Positions 40,496 to 47,091 of a stretch of 64,000 bases of DNA are shown one piece after another (the first letter of the stretch is position 1; each line of letters begins with the position of its first letter). A program made the position numbers and the translations under genes. Location of the stretch: contig NZ_JBDJAF010000004.1 of the NCBI RefSeq assembly GCF_039652555.1, positions 121,492-185,491 on the forward strand, in the 5' to 3' direction. The notes below the pieces were generated by a model. It was not told the origin of the DNA and did no database searches. It was given only the letters and a program-made list of their open reading frames with translations. Origin of the DNA: Parafrigoribacterium mesophilum. Its GTDB lineage: Bacteria > Actinomycetota > Actinomycetes > Actinomycetales > Microbacteriaceae.

Positions 40496-41848
40496 ATGGC
40501 GCTGCCCTGGAAGCTGCACGGAGACGGCCGCGATGTCGCGGCAAACGCGATTGTGTTGCCGGAGGAACGGCTCACCTGGTGGCGCACCATCGGGTTCGGC
40601 GGACAGCACGTGGTTGCCATGTTCGGGGCTACGTTCCTCGTGCCGCTGATCACCGGGTTCCCGCCCAGCACAACCCTGTTGTTCTCCGGTATCGGCACGC
40701 TGTTGTTCTTGATCATCACTGCGAACCGGCTGCCGAGCTACCTGGGTTCCTCGTTCGCCTTCATTGCACCGATCACCGCAGCCAGCGCCGCCGGCGGCAA
40801 ATCGGTAGCGCTTGGCGGGATGGTGATCGTCGGTGCGTTGCTCGCCATCGTCGGCATCCTGGTGCACCTTGGTGGCACCAGATGGATCGACGCGCTCATG
40901 CCTCCGGTGGTCAGCGGGGCGATCGTGGCGTTGATCGGGTTCAACCTGGCACCGGCGGCGAAGGACAACTTCGACAAGTCGCCGCTTGTGGCGCTGGTGA
41001 CCCTGGTGGCGGTCATCGTGTGCGCGGTCATCTTCCGGGGCTTCTTCGGCCGACTTTCGATCTTCCTGGGGGTGGGTGTCGGCTACCTCGCGGCGGTCAT
41101 CGCCGGGGAGGTGGACTTCAGTCCGGTGGCCGATGCGCCGTGGGTCGGCCTGCCGCCGTTCCTGGCGCCGAACTTCGACCCGCAATACTTCCCGCTGTTT
41201 CTGATGTTCCTGCCGGTCGTGCTCGCGTTGATCGCTGAGAACGTCGGCCACATCAAGGGGGTTGGTCAGCTCACGGAACGCAACCTCGACCCGCTGACCG
41301 GCAGGGCGCTGTTCGCGGACGGCCTGGCGACGGTGATCTCCGGCTTCAGCGGCGGATCGCCCACGACCACCTACGGCGAGAACATCGGCGTGATGGCCGC
41401 GACCCGGGTCTTCTCCACCGCCGCGTACTGGGTGGCTGGAATCACCGCCATCCTGCTCGGACTCTCCCCCAAGATCGGCGCGATCATCTTCACCGTGCCT
41501 GCCGGGGTGCTCGGCGGGGTCACCACGGCACTGTATGGCCTGATTGGCATCATCGGGGTGCGGATCTGGGTGGAAAGCCACGTCGACTTCGCGAAACCGA
41601 AGAACCAGTTCACGGCCGCGGTCGCGCTCATCATGGGCATCGCCAACTTCACGCTCACCACCGGAAGCCTCAGCTTCAGCGGCATCATCCTCGGCACCGT
41701 CGCGGCGATCGTGGTCTACCACCTGATGAATCTGGTGTCGCGCTGGCGCGGCACGGACGAACCGGATGCGCCGGCGCCGGCGATCACGCACACCACCGAC
41801 CATGGCGATCGCAAGCCCTACCAGGAAGCTGGCGAGCCTCGGGCTTAG
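40496..41848 (+). CDS. uraA: Uracil/xanthine permease, NCS2 family
   Basis: Nucleobase:proton symporter of 450 residues with 14 expected membrane segments. UraA-type motifs: GFGGQHVVAMFGATFLVP, PSYLGSSFAFIAPI, the substrate-site Glu in VLALIAENVGHIKGV and GFSGGSPTTTYGENIGVMAATRV. ALYGLIGIIGVRIWV follows in the C-terminal half. AAGGAG lies 8 nt before ATG 40496. It is followed after 9 bp by mycoredoxin. A second NCS2 permease of the purine branch is at 21336. Confidence 0.93.
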   Translation: MALPWKLHGDGRDVAANAIVLPEERLTWWRTIGFGGQHVVAMFGATFLVPLITGFPPSTTLLFSGIGTLLFLIITANRLPSYLGSSFAFIAPITAASAAGGKSVALGGMVIVGALLAIVGILVHLGGTRWIDALMPPVVSGAIVALIGFNLAPAAKDNFDKSPLVALVTLVAVIVCAVIFRGFFGRLSIFLGVGVGYLAAVIAGEVDFSPVADAPWVGLPPFLAPNFDPQYFPLFLMFLPVVLALIAENVGHIKGVGQLTERNLDPLTGRALFADGLATVISGFSGGSPTTTYGENIGVMAATRVFSTAAYWVAGITAILLGLSPKIGAIIFTVPAGVLGGVTTALYGLIGIIGVRIWVESHVDFAKPKNQFTAAVALIMGIANFTLTTGSLSFSGIILGTVAAIVVYHLMNLVSRWRGTDEPDAPAPAITHTTDHGDRKPYQEAGEPRA

Positions 41849-41851
41849 GCT
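41846..41851 (+). promoter_or_regulatory. Putative leaderless -10 of mycoredoxin, sharing the upstream stop codon
   Basis: TAGGCT ends 6 nt before ATG 41858; its TAG is the stop codon of the uracil permease. Confidence 0.5.
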
Positions 41852-41857
41852 GATCCC

Positions 41858-42115
41858 ATGGACTACATCCCGGCATCCGGCACTATCACCATGTTCTCGA
41901 CCAGTTGGTGCGGCTATTGCTCGCGCTTGAAGTCGCAGTTGGACCGCGCCGGAGTCGGTTACACCGAGGTCAATATCGAGGAGGTGCCCGGCACCGCCGA
42001 CCTGGTGGCGAGCATCAACGGTGGCAACCAGACGGTACCCACGGTGCTCTTCCCGGATGGCTCCAGCGCCACGAATCCGTCCCTGGCCGAGGTCACCGCG
42101 CGTCTGGCCGCCTGA
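41858..42115 (+). CDS. Mycoredoxin (glutaredoxin-like)
   Basis: An 85-residue thioredoxin-fold oxidoreductase that removes mycothiol from proteins. The active site is SWCGYC (C18, C21), as in Mrx1, with the cis-Pro loop at QTVPTVLF. Full-length for the family. It supports a mycothiol-based redox system and lies upstream of a glutathione-transferase-like gene on the same strand. Confidence 0.93.
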   Translation: MDYIPASGTITMFSTSWCGYCSRLKSQLDRAGVGYTEVNIEEVPGTADLVASINGGNQTVPTVLFPDGSSATNPSLAEVTARLAA

Positions 42116-42157
42116 CTGCCGCCTGCCAGCCGCCGGCCACCTGCCGGCTCGTTTAAT

Positions 42158-42239
42158 CCCGTTTCACGGAGTTTCTGTTGTACAGGCCCCTGCCCATCGG
42201 CATCCGGGCCCCTGGGAGACAGAATCTCCGTGAAACGGG
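42158..42239. repeat. 82-bp palindromic element, copy 3
   Basis: Arms CCCGTTTCACGGAGTTTCTG and its complement with one mismatch. The right end is partly duplicated: GTGAAACGGGTCAG occurs at 42230-42243 and again at 42252-42265. Confidence 0.93.
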
Positions 42240-42294
42240 TCAGAGCGCCAGGTGAAACGGGTCAGGCACTGTGTGAGCCGGATGCGGCGCGACG

Positions 42295-42300
42295 TAGGCT
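42295..42300 (+). promoter_or_regulatory. Putative leaderless -10 of the Xi-class transferase gene
   Basis: TAGGCT ends 6 nt before ATG 42307. Confidence 0.5.
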
Positions 42301-42306
42301 GACATC

Positions 42307-43317
42307 ATGAGCGAGGCACAGGGCACGTACGTGGAACCGGGCAAGGAGTTCAACCGGGACACCAACTACATCGAGGACCGGATCACCAGGGATGGCCGCG
42401 ACGGCTGGCCCGTCGAAGCCGGCCGCTACCGGCTCGTCGCGGCCCGCGCCTGCCCCTGGGCGAACCGCACTGTGATCGTGCGCCGCCTGCTCGGACTCGA
42501 GGACGCGATCTCGCTCGGGATGCCCGGCCCCACCCACGACGCCCGCAGCTGGACGTTCGACCTCGACCCGGACGGGCTCGATCCCGTGCTCCGCATCCCT
42601 CGCATCCAAGACGCCTACTTTGCCCGGTTCCCGGATTATCCGCGCGGCATCACGGTGCCGGCCATCGTGGACGTGCCGACCGGCAAGGTAGTGACCAACA
42701 ACTACCCGCAAATCACCCTGGACTTCGAAACCGAGTGGACGGCGTTCCACCGCGACGGGGCGCCGGACCTGTATCCGGAGAAGTTGCGCGCCGAAATCGA
42801 CGAGATCGACGACGTCATCTTCCGCGATGTGAACAACGGCGTGTACCGAGCGGGCTTCGCCGGGTCCCAGCAGGCGTACGAGAAGGCGTACGACCGGTTG
42901 TTCTCGCGGCTGGACTGGTTGGAGGATCGCCTGAGCCGGCAGCGCTATCTCGTGGGCGAGACGATCACCGAGGCGGACATCCACCTGTTCACCACGCTGG
43001 CCCGCTTCGACGCCGTCTACCACGGCCACTTCAAATGCAACCGGAACAAACTCACCGAGCTGCCGGCCTTATGGGCGTACGCACGCGACCTGTTTCAGAC
43101 CCCGGGCTTCGGTGACACCATCGACTTCGACCAGATCAAGAAGCACTACTACCTCGTGCACACCGACATCAACCCGACCGGCATCGTGCCCAAGGGTCCG
43201 GATGCGCGGGTGTGGCTCACCGCACACGGCCGGGAAGCGCTCGGCGGACGGCCGTTCGGTGACGGCACCCCACCCCAGCCGCCCATTCCGGGCGAAGAAG
43301 TTCCGGCCCTCGACTAA
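42307..43317 (+). CDS. Glutathionyl-hydroquinone reductase-like transferase (Xi-class GST fold)
   Basis: A 336-residue protein with thioredoxin-like N-domain and all-helical C-domain. The Xi-class active-site motif ARACPWANRTVIVRRLLGLE supplies the catalytic Cys. The C-domain shows RYLVGETITEADIHLFTTLARFDAVYHGHFKCNRN. Family members reduce S-conjugated hydroquinones. In mycothiol-producing actinobacteria a mycothiol or other thiol co-substrate is likely. Neighbouring mycoredoxin fits a thiol-redox context. Confidence 0.92.
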   Translation: MSEAQGTYVEPGKEFNRDTNYIEDRITRDGRDGWPVEAGRYRLVAARACPWANRTVIVRRLLGLEDAISLGMPGPTHDARSWTFDLDPDGLDPVLRIPRIQDAYFARFPDYPRGITVPAIVDVPTGKVVTNNYPQITLDFETEWTAFHRDGAPDLYPEKLRAEIDEIDDVIFRDVNNGVYRAGFAGSQQAYEKAYDRLFSRLDWLEDRLSRQRYLVGETITEADIHLFTTLARFDAVYHGHFKCNRNKLTELPALWAYARDLFQTPGFGDTIDFDQIKKHYYLVHTDINPTGIVPKGPDARVWLTAHGREALGGRPFGDGTPPQPPIPGEEVPALD

Positions 43318-43366
43318 AGCAGCGGGCCAGGTCGGTCGGATGGTGTGGGCTGAGCCGACCTGTGCT

Positions 43367-43447
43367 GGGCAACGGTGGGCAGAAGGCCGAGTGATGAACT
43401 TCGATCGCCCCCGCGATCCAACTCAGCCTTACTGCCACCGTTGTCCC
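43367..43447. repeat. 81-bp imperfect inverted repeat
   Basis: GGGCAACGGTGGGCAG (43367-43382) faces CTGCCACCGTTGTCCC (43432-43447); 9 bp match perfectly (CAACGGTGG) with gapped matches outside. Its size is close to the 82-bp elements, but the sequence differs. Confidence 0.6.
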
Positions 43448-43502
43448 TAGCCCCCCGACTAGCGCATATCCCGAAGGTAGCCGACACCGCCGGGCGGCCG
43501 CG

Positions 43503-43562
43503 CCCCCCAGTTCGGGCCACTCCCATCTGGGGGGTGCACGGTTTGCACCCCTGTTTTGGGGT
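43503..43562 (+). promoter_or_regulatory. Mutually exclusive hairpins, attenuator-like
   Basis: Hairpin A: CCCCCCAG (43503-43510) with CTGGGGGG (43527-43534). Hairpin B: GGGGTGCA (43531-43538) with TGCACCCC (43544-43551). Hairpin C: ACCCC (43547-43551) with GGGGT (43558-43562). B shares bases with both A and C, so A plus C compete with B. Confidence 0.5.
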
Positions 43563-43599
43563 TTCATACGTGTGGTGCTCGCTTCGTAAGCTGGACGGG

Positions 43600-43622
43600 T
43601 AGTCATCTTCGGGTGATGACTA
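43600..43622 (+). promoter_or_regulatory. Leader hairpin upstream of DUF2510 gene
   Basis: TAGTCATC-TTCGGGT-GATGACTA, a perfect 8-bp stem ending 26 nt before ATG 43649. Confidence 0.5.
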
Positions 43623-43648
43623 GGCAATGCAATCGGGGGCAACAAATC

Positions 43649-44398
43649 ATGACGGATGTGACCGTCGCCACTATTCCGGCGGGCTGGTATCCGGATCCCA
43701 TGGGACTGCCGCAGCGACGCTGGTGGGACAGTTCCGGCTGGACGCAACATGTCACACCGGACCATCAGGGCGCCTCGCGGCCGCAATCCACCAGGTACGG
43801 TGCCGACACAGGCAGCAACCACGACTCATACGCACAATCCGAAAGAGCCGGCTCAGTCGGAACACTGACTCAGACTCGGCCGACCGAGCACGTGGAGCAA
43901 CGAGCTGCCAGGGCAGCCACTGAGGCTGCACCGGTGGCGCACGCCTACATCCCGATGGCGGTGAACACCCCGGTGCAGTTCCGCCAGCCGGAGGGACCGC
44001 GCGCATCCAGCACCGCCGCCGCGTGGATGATCGCGGTCATGCCCGCGGTGCAACTAGCCACGGTGCTCGCGCTCATCCTCGTATTGGAAGACTTCGGCAG
44101 TTTTATGCAGCTCGCCGTCGCGTTCGTGTTCTTCCTGTGGACCGCGGTGCTCGCCTCACACGACAAGCGTCGGCTGCTGGCTCTCGGCCACCGCGCTGCG
44201 GCGACACCGTGGTGGCTGCTGCTGACCCCGCTGGCGTATCTCATCGCCCGCACCGTGTGTGTGCGTAAGCAGGGCGGTCAGGGTTCCGCGCCGATGTGGG
44301 TGTACATCCTGCTGTCGATGATCCCAGCCGTGGCCGCCGTCGCCATGCTCATGGGCGCCGGTGCGCTCCAGCTCGCCGTGCTCACCGCCACTCGCTGA
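43649..44398 (+). CDS. DUF2510 domain membrane protein
   Basis: A 249-residue protein of unknown function. The DUF2510 motif (PAGWYPDPMGLPQRRWWDSSGWTQHV, about 10-35) is nearly identical to that of the protein at 20039. A Ser/Thr/Gln-rich linker follows, then four membrane segments (about 128-245) and no extracellular domain. ATG 43649 is preceded at about 10 nt by CGGGGG, as in the paralog, rather than a normal ribosome site. The structured upstream region suggests post-transcriptional control. Confidence 0.82.
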   Translation: MTDVTVATIPAGWYPDPMGLPQRRWWDSSGWTQHVTPDHQGASRPQSTRYGADTGSNHDSYAQSERAGSVGTLTQTRPTEHVEQRAARAATEAAPVAHAYIPMAVNTPVQFRQPEGPRASSTAAAWMIAVMPAVQLATVLALILVLEDFGSFMQLAVAFVFFLWTAVLASHDKRRLLALGHRAAATPWWLLLTPLAYLIARTVCVRKQGGQGSAPMWVYILLSMIPAVAAVAMLMGAGALQLAVLTATR

Positions 44399-44419
44399 GC
44401 GACATCCGCGGGGGCGGCG

Positions 44420-44425
44420 TAGCCT
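44420..44425 (+). promoter_or_regulatory. Putative leaderless -10 of the maltokinase gene
   Basis: TAGCCT ends 6 nt before ATG 44432. Confidence 0.5.
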
Positions 44426-44431
44426 GACACG

Positions 44432-45802
44432 ATGACCAGCACGCGACTCCTGCATCTGTTGCACGAGTGGCTTCCACGGCAACGCTGGTATGCCAATAAG
44501 GGGCGCAACCCGCAACTGTCGGACGTTGGTCAGTGGGAACTGACCAGTGCCGAAGCCGGCGTCACCATGAGCATCCACTTGCTGGCCGAGACCAGCGGCG
44601 ACGCGCCGGTGCTGTACCAGATTCCGGTCACCAGCCGGTCCGAGCCGCTGCCCGGCGGGGACGCTGCGCTGATCGGCACGGACGGCACCACGCTCCACTA
44701 CGACGGCCCCCACGACCCGGCGTTCGTCCAGGCACTGCTGGCGCTCGTGCTCGGCACCGGCTCCCCCGTCGGCGCCCCCGACGGGCTCCGCGGTCAGGCC
44801 CTCGCCGCGTGGGGCGGGTGGCGTTTGGCCGGTTCCAGGGTGCTCTCCGGCGAGCAGTCCAACACGTCGATCCTCGTCGACGCGGCGGCGGGTGAAGCAA
44901 TGCCGGTGATCTGCAAGATCTTCCGCGTGCTGCACCACGGCGAGAACCCGGATGTCGCGGTGCAGTGCGCGTTGGCCGGCGTCGGCAGCGAGCGGGTACC
45001 GACACCACTCGGCTTCCTCACCGGGGAATGGACCGATCCCGGCACCGGTCGGCTCGGCCAGGGCCACGCGGCGTTCGCGCAGGAGTTCCTGCCCGGGGTC
45101 GAGGACGGCTGGCGGATGGCGCTGCGGGCGGCGACGACCGGGGAGGACTTCGCCGCGTCCGCCGGGGCGCTGGGTGCCGCGACGGCGTCGGTGCACGCGG
45201 ATCTCGCCCGGGCGTTCCCGACGCACTCAGCGTCCGTCGAATCGGTGGCCGGCATGGTGGATGCGATGCGGGAACGCTTTTATCTCGCCCGGCACGACGT
45301 GCCGTCGCTCGACCAGTTCGCGGATGCCGTGGCGAGGATCCTCAGCGCGGCGCGAGCCGAGCCGTGGCCGCTTCTACAGCGCATCCACGGCGACTACCAC
45401 CTCGGCCAGGTGCTCTGGGCGCCGGGCCGCGGCTGGATGATCATCGACTTCGAAGGCGAACCGCTGCGACCGATGGACGACCGCGGCCATCCCGACGCGC
45501 CGCTACGGGACGTCGCGGGCATGCTGCGTTCGTTGTCGTACGCGGCCGGCAGCGTCACGCTCTCCAGAGAACCGGACTCCGACGGCGCCGACACGATCAC
45601 CGCCTGGGCCCAGCGCGGTCGTGAGTCGTTCCTGGACGGCTACGCGGATGCCTCGGGGCACGACCCGCGGGACCAGTCGGCGCTGCTCACCGCGTTCGAA
45701 CTCGACAAGGCGTTGTACGAGGCGCGGTACGAGGCCCGCAATCGGCCAGAGTGGCTCCCCATCCCGCTGCAAGCGGTGCGGCGGCTCTGCGGTGCCAGCT
45801 AA
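44432..45802 (+). CDS. mak: Maltokinase (Mak/Pep2-like aminoglycoside phosphotransferase fold)
   Basis: Phosphorylates maltose to maltose-1-phosphate, feeding the GlgE alpha-glucan pathway. The 456 residues begin LHEWLPRQRWYANKGR, the typical maltokinase N-terminal cap (WLPxQRWFxxKGR). ATP-binding lobe: GEQSNTSILVD and VICKIFRVLHHGENPDVAVQCAL. Catalytic loop: LLQRIHGDYHLGQVLW with the catalytic Asp, and metal-binding MIIDFEGEPLRP. ATG 44432 fits. treS, glgE and glgB, its usual partners, are not adjacent. The 3' end runs into 16-bp repeats that include the stop codon. Confidence 0.92.
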   Translation: MTSTRLLHLLHEWLPRQRWYANKGRNPQLSDVGQWELTSAEAGVTMSIHLLAETSGDAPVLYQIPVTSRSEPLPGGDAALIGTDGTTLHYDGPHDPAFVQALLALVLGTGSPVGAPDGLRGQALAAWGGWRLAGSRVLSGEQSNTSILVDAAAGEAMPVICKIFRVLHHGENPDVAVQCALAGVGSERVPTPLGFLTGEWTDPGTGRLGQGHAAFAQEFLPGVEDGWRMALRAATTGEDFAASAGALGAATASVHADLARAFPTHSASVESVAGMVDAMRERFYLARHDVPSLDQFADAVARILSAARAEPWPLLQRIHGDYHLGQVLWAPGRGWMIIDFEGEPLRPMDDRGHPDAPLRDVAGMLRSLSYAAGSVTLSREPDSDGADTITAWAQRGRESFLDGYADASGHDPRDQSALLTAFELDKALYEARYEARNRPEWLPIPLQAVRRLCGAS

Positions 45803-45851
45803 CTGCGGTGGCAGCTAACTGCGGTGCCGGCTCACCGCGGCACCGGCTAAT
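45788..45851. repeat. Four imperfect 16-bp tandem repeats over the maltokinase stop codon
   Basis: Units TGCGGTGCCAGCTAAC, TGCGGTGGCAGCTAAC, TGCGGTGCCGGCTCAC and a fourth decayed unit run from 45788. The first contains the maltokinase stop TAA; the last reaches the stop of the convergent gene. Confidence 0.85.
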
Positions 45852-46272
45852 CGGTGGGTGAGCGGGTCAGTTGCGCCGTGGTCACCAGCGCGAGCAGAGC
45901 CTGCGCGTACGCATCCGCGGCGTCGGCGTCGTAGAAGTGCGCGAGCGAGCCGTTGATCGCCGCATCGGTGCGGTAGCCGCCGTCGACCCGCTTCAGGGCT
46001 CGAAACGCCGCGCCGAGCAACTCCCGCAACTGGTCTTCGCGGGGAAGCCACAAGGCATCCTCCAGCGCCACAGAGTCCAACGCCCATTCCGTAGTGCCGT
46101 TGAACCCCAGAATCGTGCCAGTGTCGAACTCGTGCGGTTCGATGGTCATGTCGCTCACGGTGAACGTGTCACCGTCGAATTCGGCGCTGTCGATGCGGAA
46201 GGCGTCCCCGGGCGACGGCACCCACGCGACGCCGGCGTCCCGAAGGGCACGGGCGTGTTCGGCGGAAATCAT
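45847..46272 (-). CDS. Conserved hypothetical protein
   Basis: A 141-residue soluble protein: AEHARALRDAGVAWVPSPGD near the start, then FTVSDMTIEPHEFDTGTILGFNGTTEWALDSV and LWLPREDQLRELLGAAFRALKRV. I recall close relatives across actinobacteria, sometimes mislabelled as pilus assembly CpaE, with no proven role. ATG 46272 is supported by CATAAT ending 6 nt before it; the frame to 46527 is antisense to the DUF488 gene. Confidence 0.78.
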   Translation of the reverse strand: MISAEHARALRDAGVAWVPSPGDAFRIDSAEFDGDTFTVSDMTIEPHEFDTGTILGFNGTTEWALDSVALEDALWLPREDQLRELLGAAFRALKRVDGGYRTDAAINGSLAHFYDADAADAYAQALLALVTTAQLTRSPTD

Positions 46273-46278
46273 TGGCCC

Positions 46279-46284
46279 ATTATG
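46279..46284 (-). promoter_or_regulatory. Putative leaderless -10 of the 141-residue protein gene
   Basis: Minus-strand CATAAT (five of six consensus bases) ends 6 nt before ATG 46272. Confidence 0.45.
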
Positions 46285-46306
46285 CTCCTGTCGGGCTTTG
46301 CCGTCC

Positions 46307-46654
46307 TCAGGCGCCCTGGAGCAGATCGCGGAGCACGACCGCCTGGTTGTGGTCCTCGTCTTTGGCGCTGTACACCAGGGTGACGTTGGCGTGGTCGGCG
46401 ACGATGGCCTGAAGGGAACGAAACGCCTCGCTGGCTGCCAGCTCAGCCCCGTAGCGCGAGGCGAACTCCTCGAACCGTTCCGGCACGTGGCCGAACCACT
46501 TGCGCAACTCGTCGCTCGGACCGACATCCTTCAGCCATTCGTCCACTTCGGCGTGTTCCTTGCTCACGCCCCGCGGCCACAACCGGTCGACGAGCACTCG
46601 GAATCCGTCTGCGGAGTCGGGCTTTTCATACACGCGTTTGATCGAAACCTTCAT
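46307..46654 (-). CDS. DUF488 family protein, YeaO-like
   Basis: A 115-residue short DUF488 protein: IKRVYEKPDSADGFRVLVDRLWPRGVSKEHAEVDEWLKDVGPSDELRKWFGH and a C-terminal VTLVYSAKDEDHNQAVVLRDLL, both diagnostic for the YeaO subfamily. Function unknown. ATG 46654 matches the family start; upstream codons to 46762 are antisense to the cupin gene. Confidence 0.9.
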   Translation of the reverse strand: MKVSIKRVYEKPDSADGFRVLVDRLWPRGVSKEHAEVDEWLKDVGPSDELRKWFGHVPERFEEFASRYGAELAASEAFRSLQAIVADHANVTLVYSAKDEDHNQAVVLRDLLQGA

Positions 46655-46680
46655 ATTCCCCAGCCTGCCACTAACGGGGA

Positions 46681-46686
46681 TAGCGT
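46681..46686 (+). promoter_or_regulatory. Putative leaderless -10 of the cupin gene
   Basis: TAGCGT ends 6 nt before ATG 46693. Confidence 0.5.
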
Positions 46687-46692
46687 TGAGGC

Positions 46693-47091
46693 ATGAGCGA
46701 GCAGACATCCGATTCTCACGCGCACAGCGCACCAGCCGATATCCACGGAATGCACGTGGCACAGGATGCCGCCGAGCCGCCGCTCACCTACCTGGACGAC
46801 CTGTTTCAGCTGGCTCCGATCCCGCAGTCCGGACTCGGCCACAGCACGGTTCTGAACGCCACGGATGTGCGCGTCATCGTGCTCGCATTCTCGGCCGGGC
46901 ATGTCTTGAAGCAGCACGCCGCACCGTTCACGCTGCTCATGCAGGCGCTCGACGGACACCTACTGGTGACGAGCAACGGCGAGGAACTGGATCTGCGTCC
47001 CGGTGGCCTCATCCGCATGGACCCGGGGCTGCCGCATTCGGTGGAGGCCTATGCCGACTCGCGGCTCCAGTTGACGCTGATCCCCGCCTAG
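46693..47091 (+). CDS. Cupin domain protein
   Basis: A 132-residue single-cupin protein. The barrel covers about residues 50-130: VLAFSAGHVLKQHAAPFTLLMQALDGHLLVTSNGEELDLRPGGLIRMDPGLPHSVEA, with His ligands in KQHAAP and LPHSVEA but no clear Glu ligand in the first motif. The N-terminal His/Asp-rich tail may be flexible. Probably a small-molecule or metal-binding protein of unknown substrate. Its stop overlaps the end of the SNF2 gene by 4 bp. Confidence 0.87.
   Translation: MSEQTSDSHAHSAPADIHGMHVAQDAAEPPLTYLDDLFQLAPIPQSGLGHSTVLNATDVRVIVLAFSAGHVLKQHAAPFTLLMQALDGHLLVTSNGEELDLRPGGLIRMDPGLPHSVEAYADSRLQLTLIPA

Larger units (their letters stand above)
43318..43648. other. 331-bp non-coding region rich in inverted repeats
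   Basis: No credible gene. In order it holds AGGTCGG/CCGACCT (43329-43361), a long imperfect inverted repeat (43367-43447), a nested set of C/G hairpins (43503-43562) and a perfect 8-bp hairpin (43600-43622). The last 26 bp form the leader of the DUF2510 gene. Confidence 0.7.
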
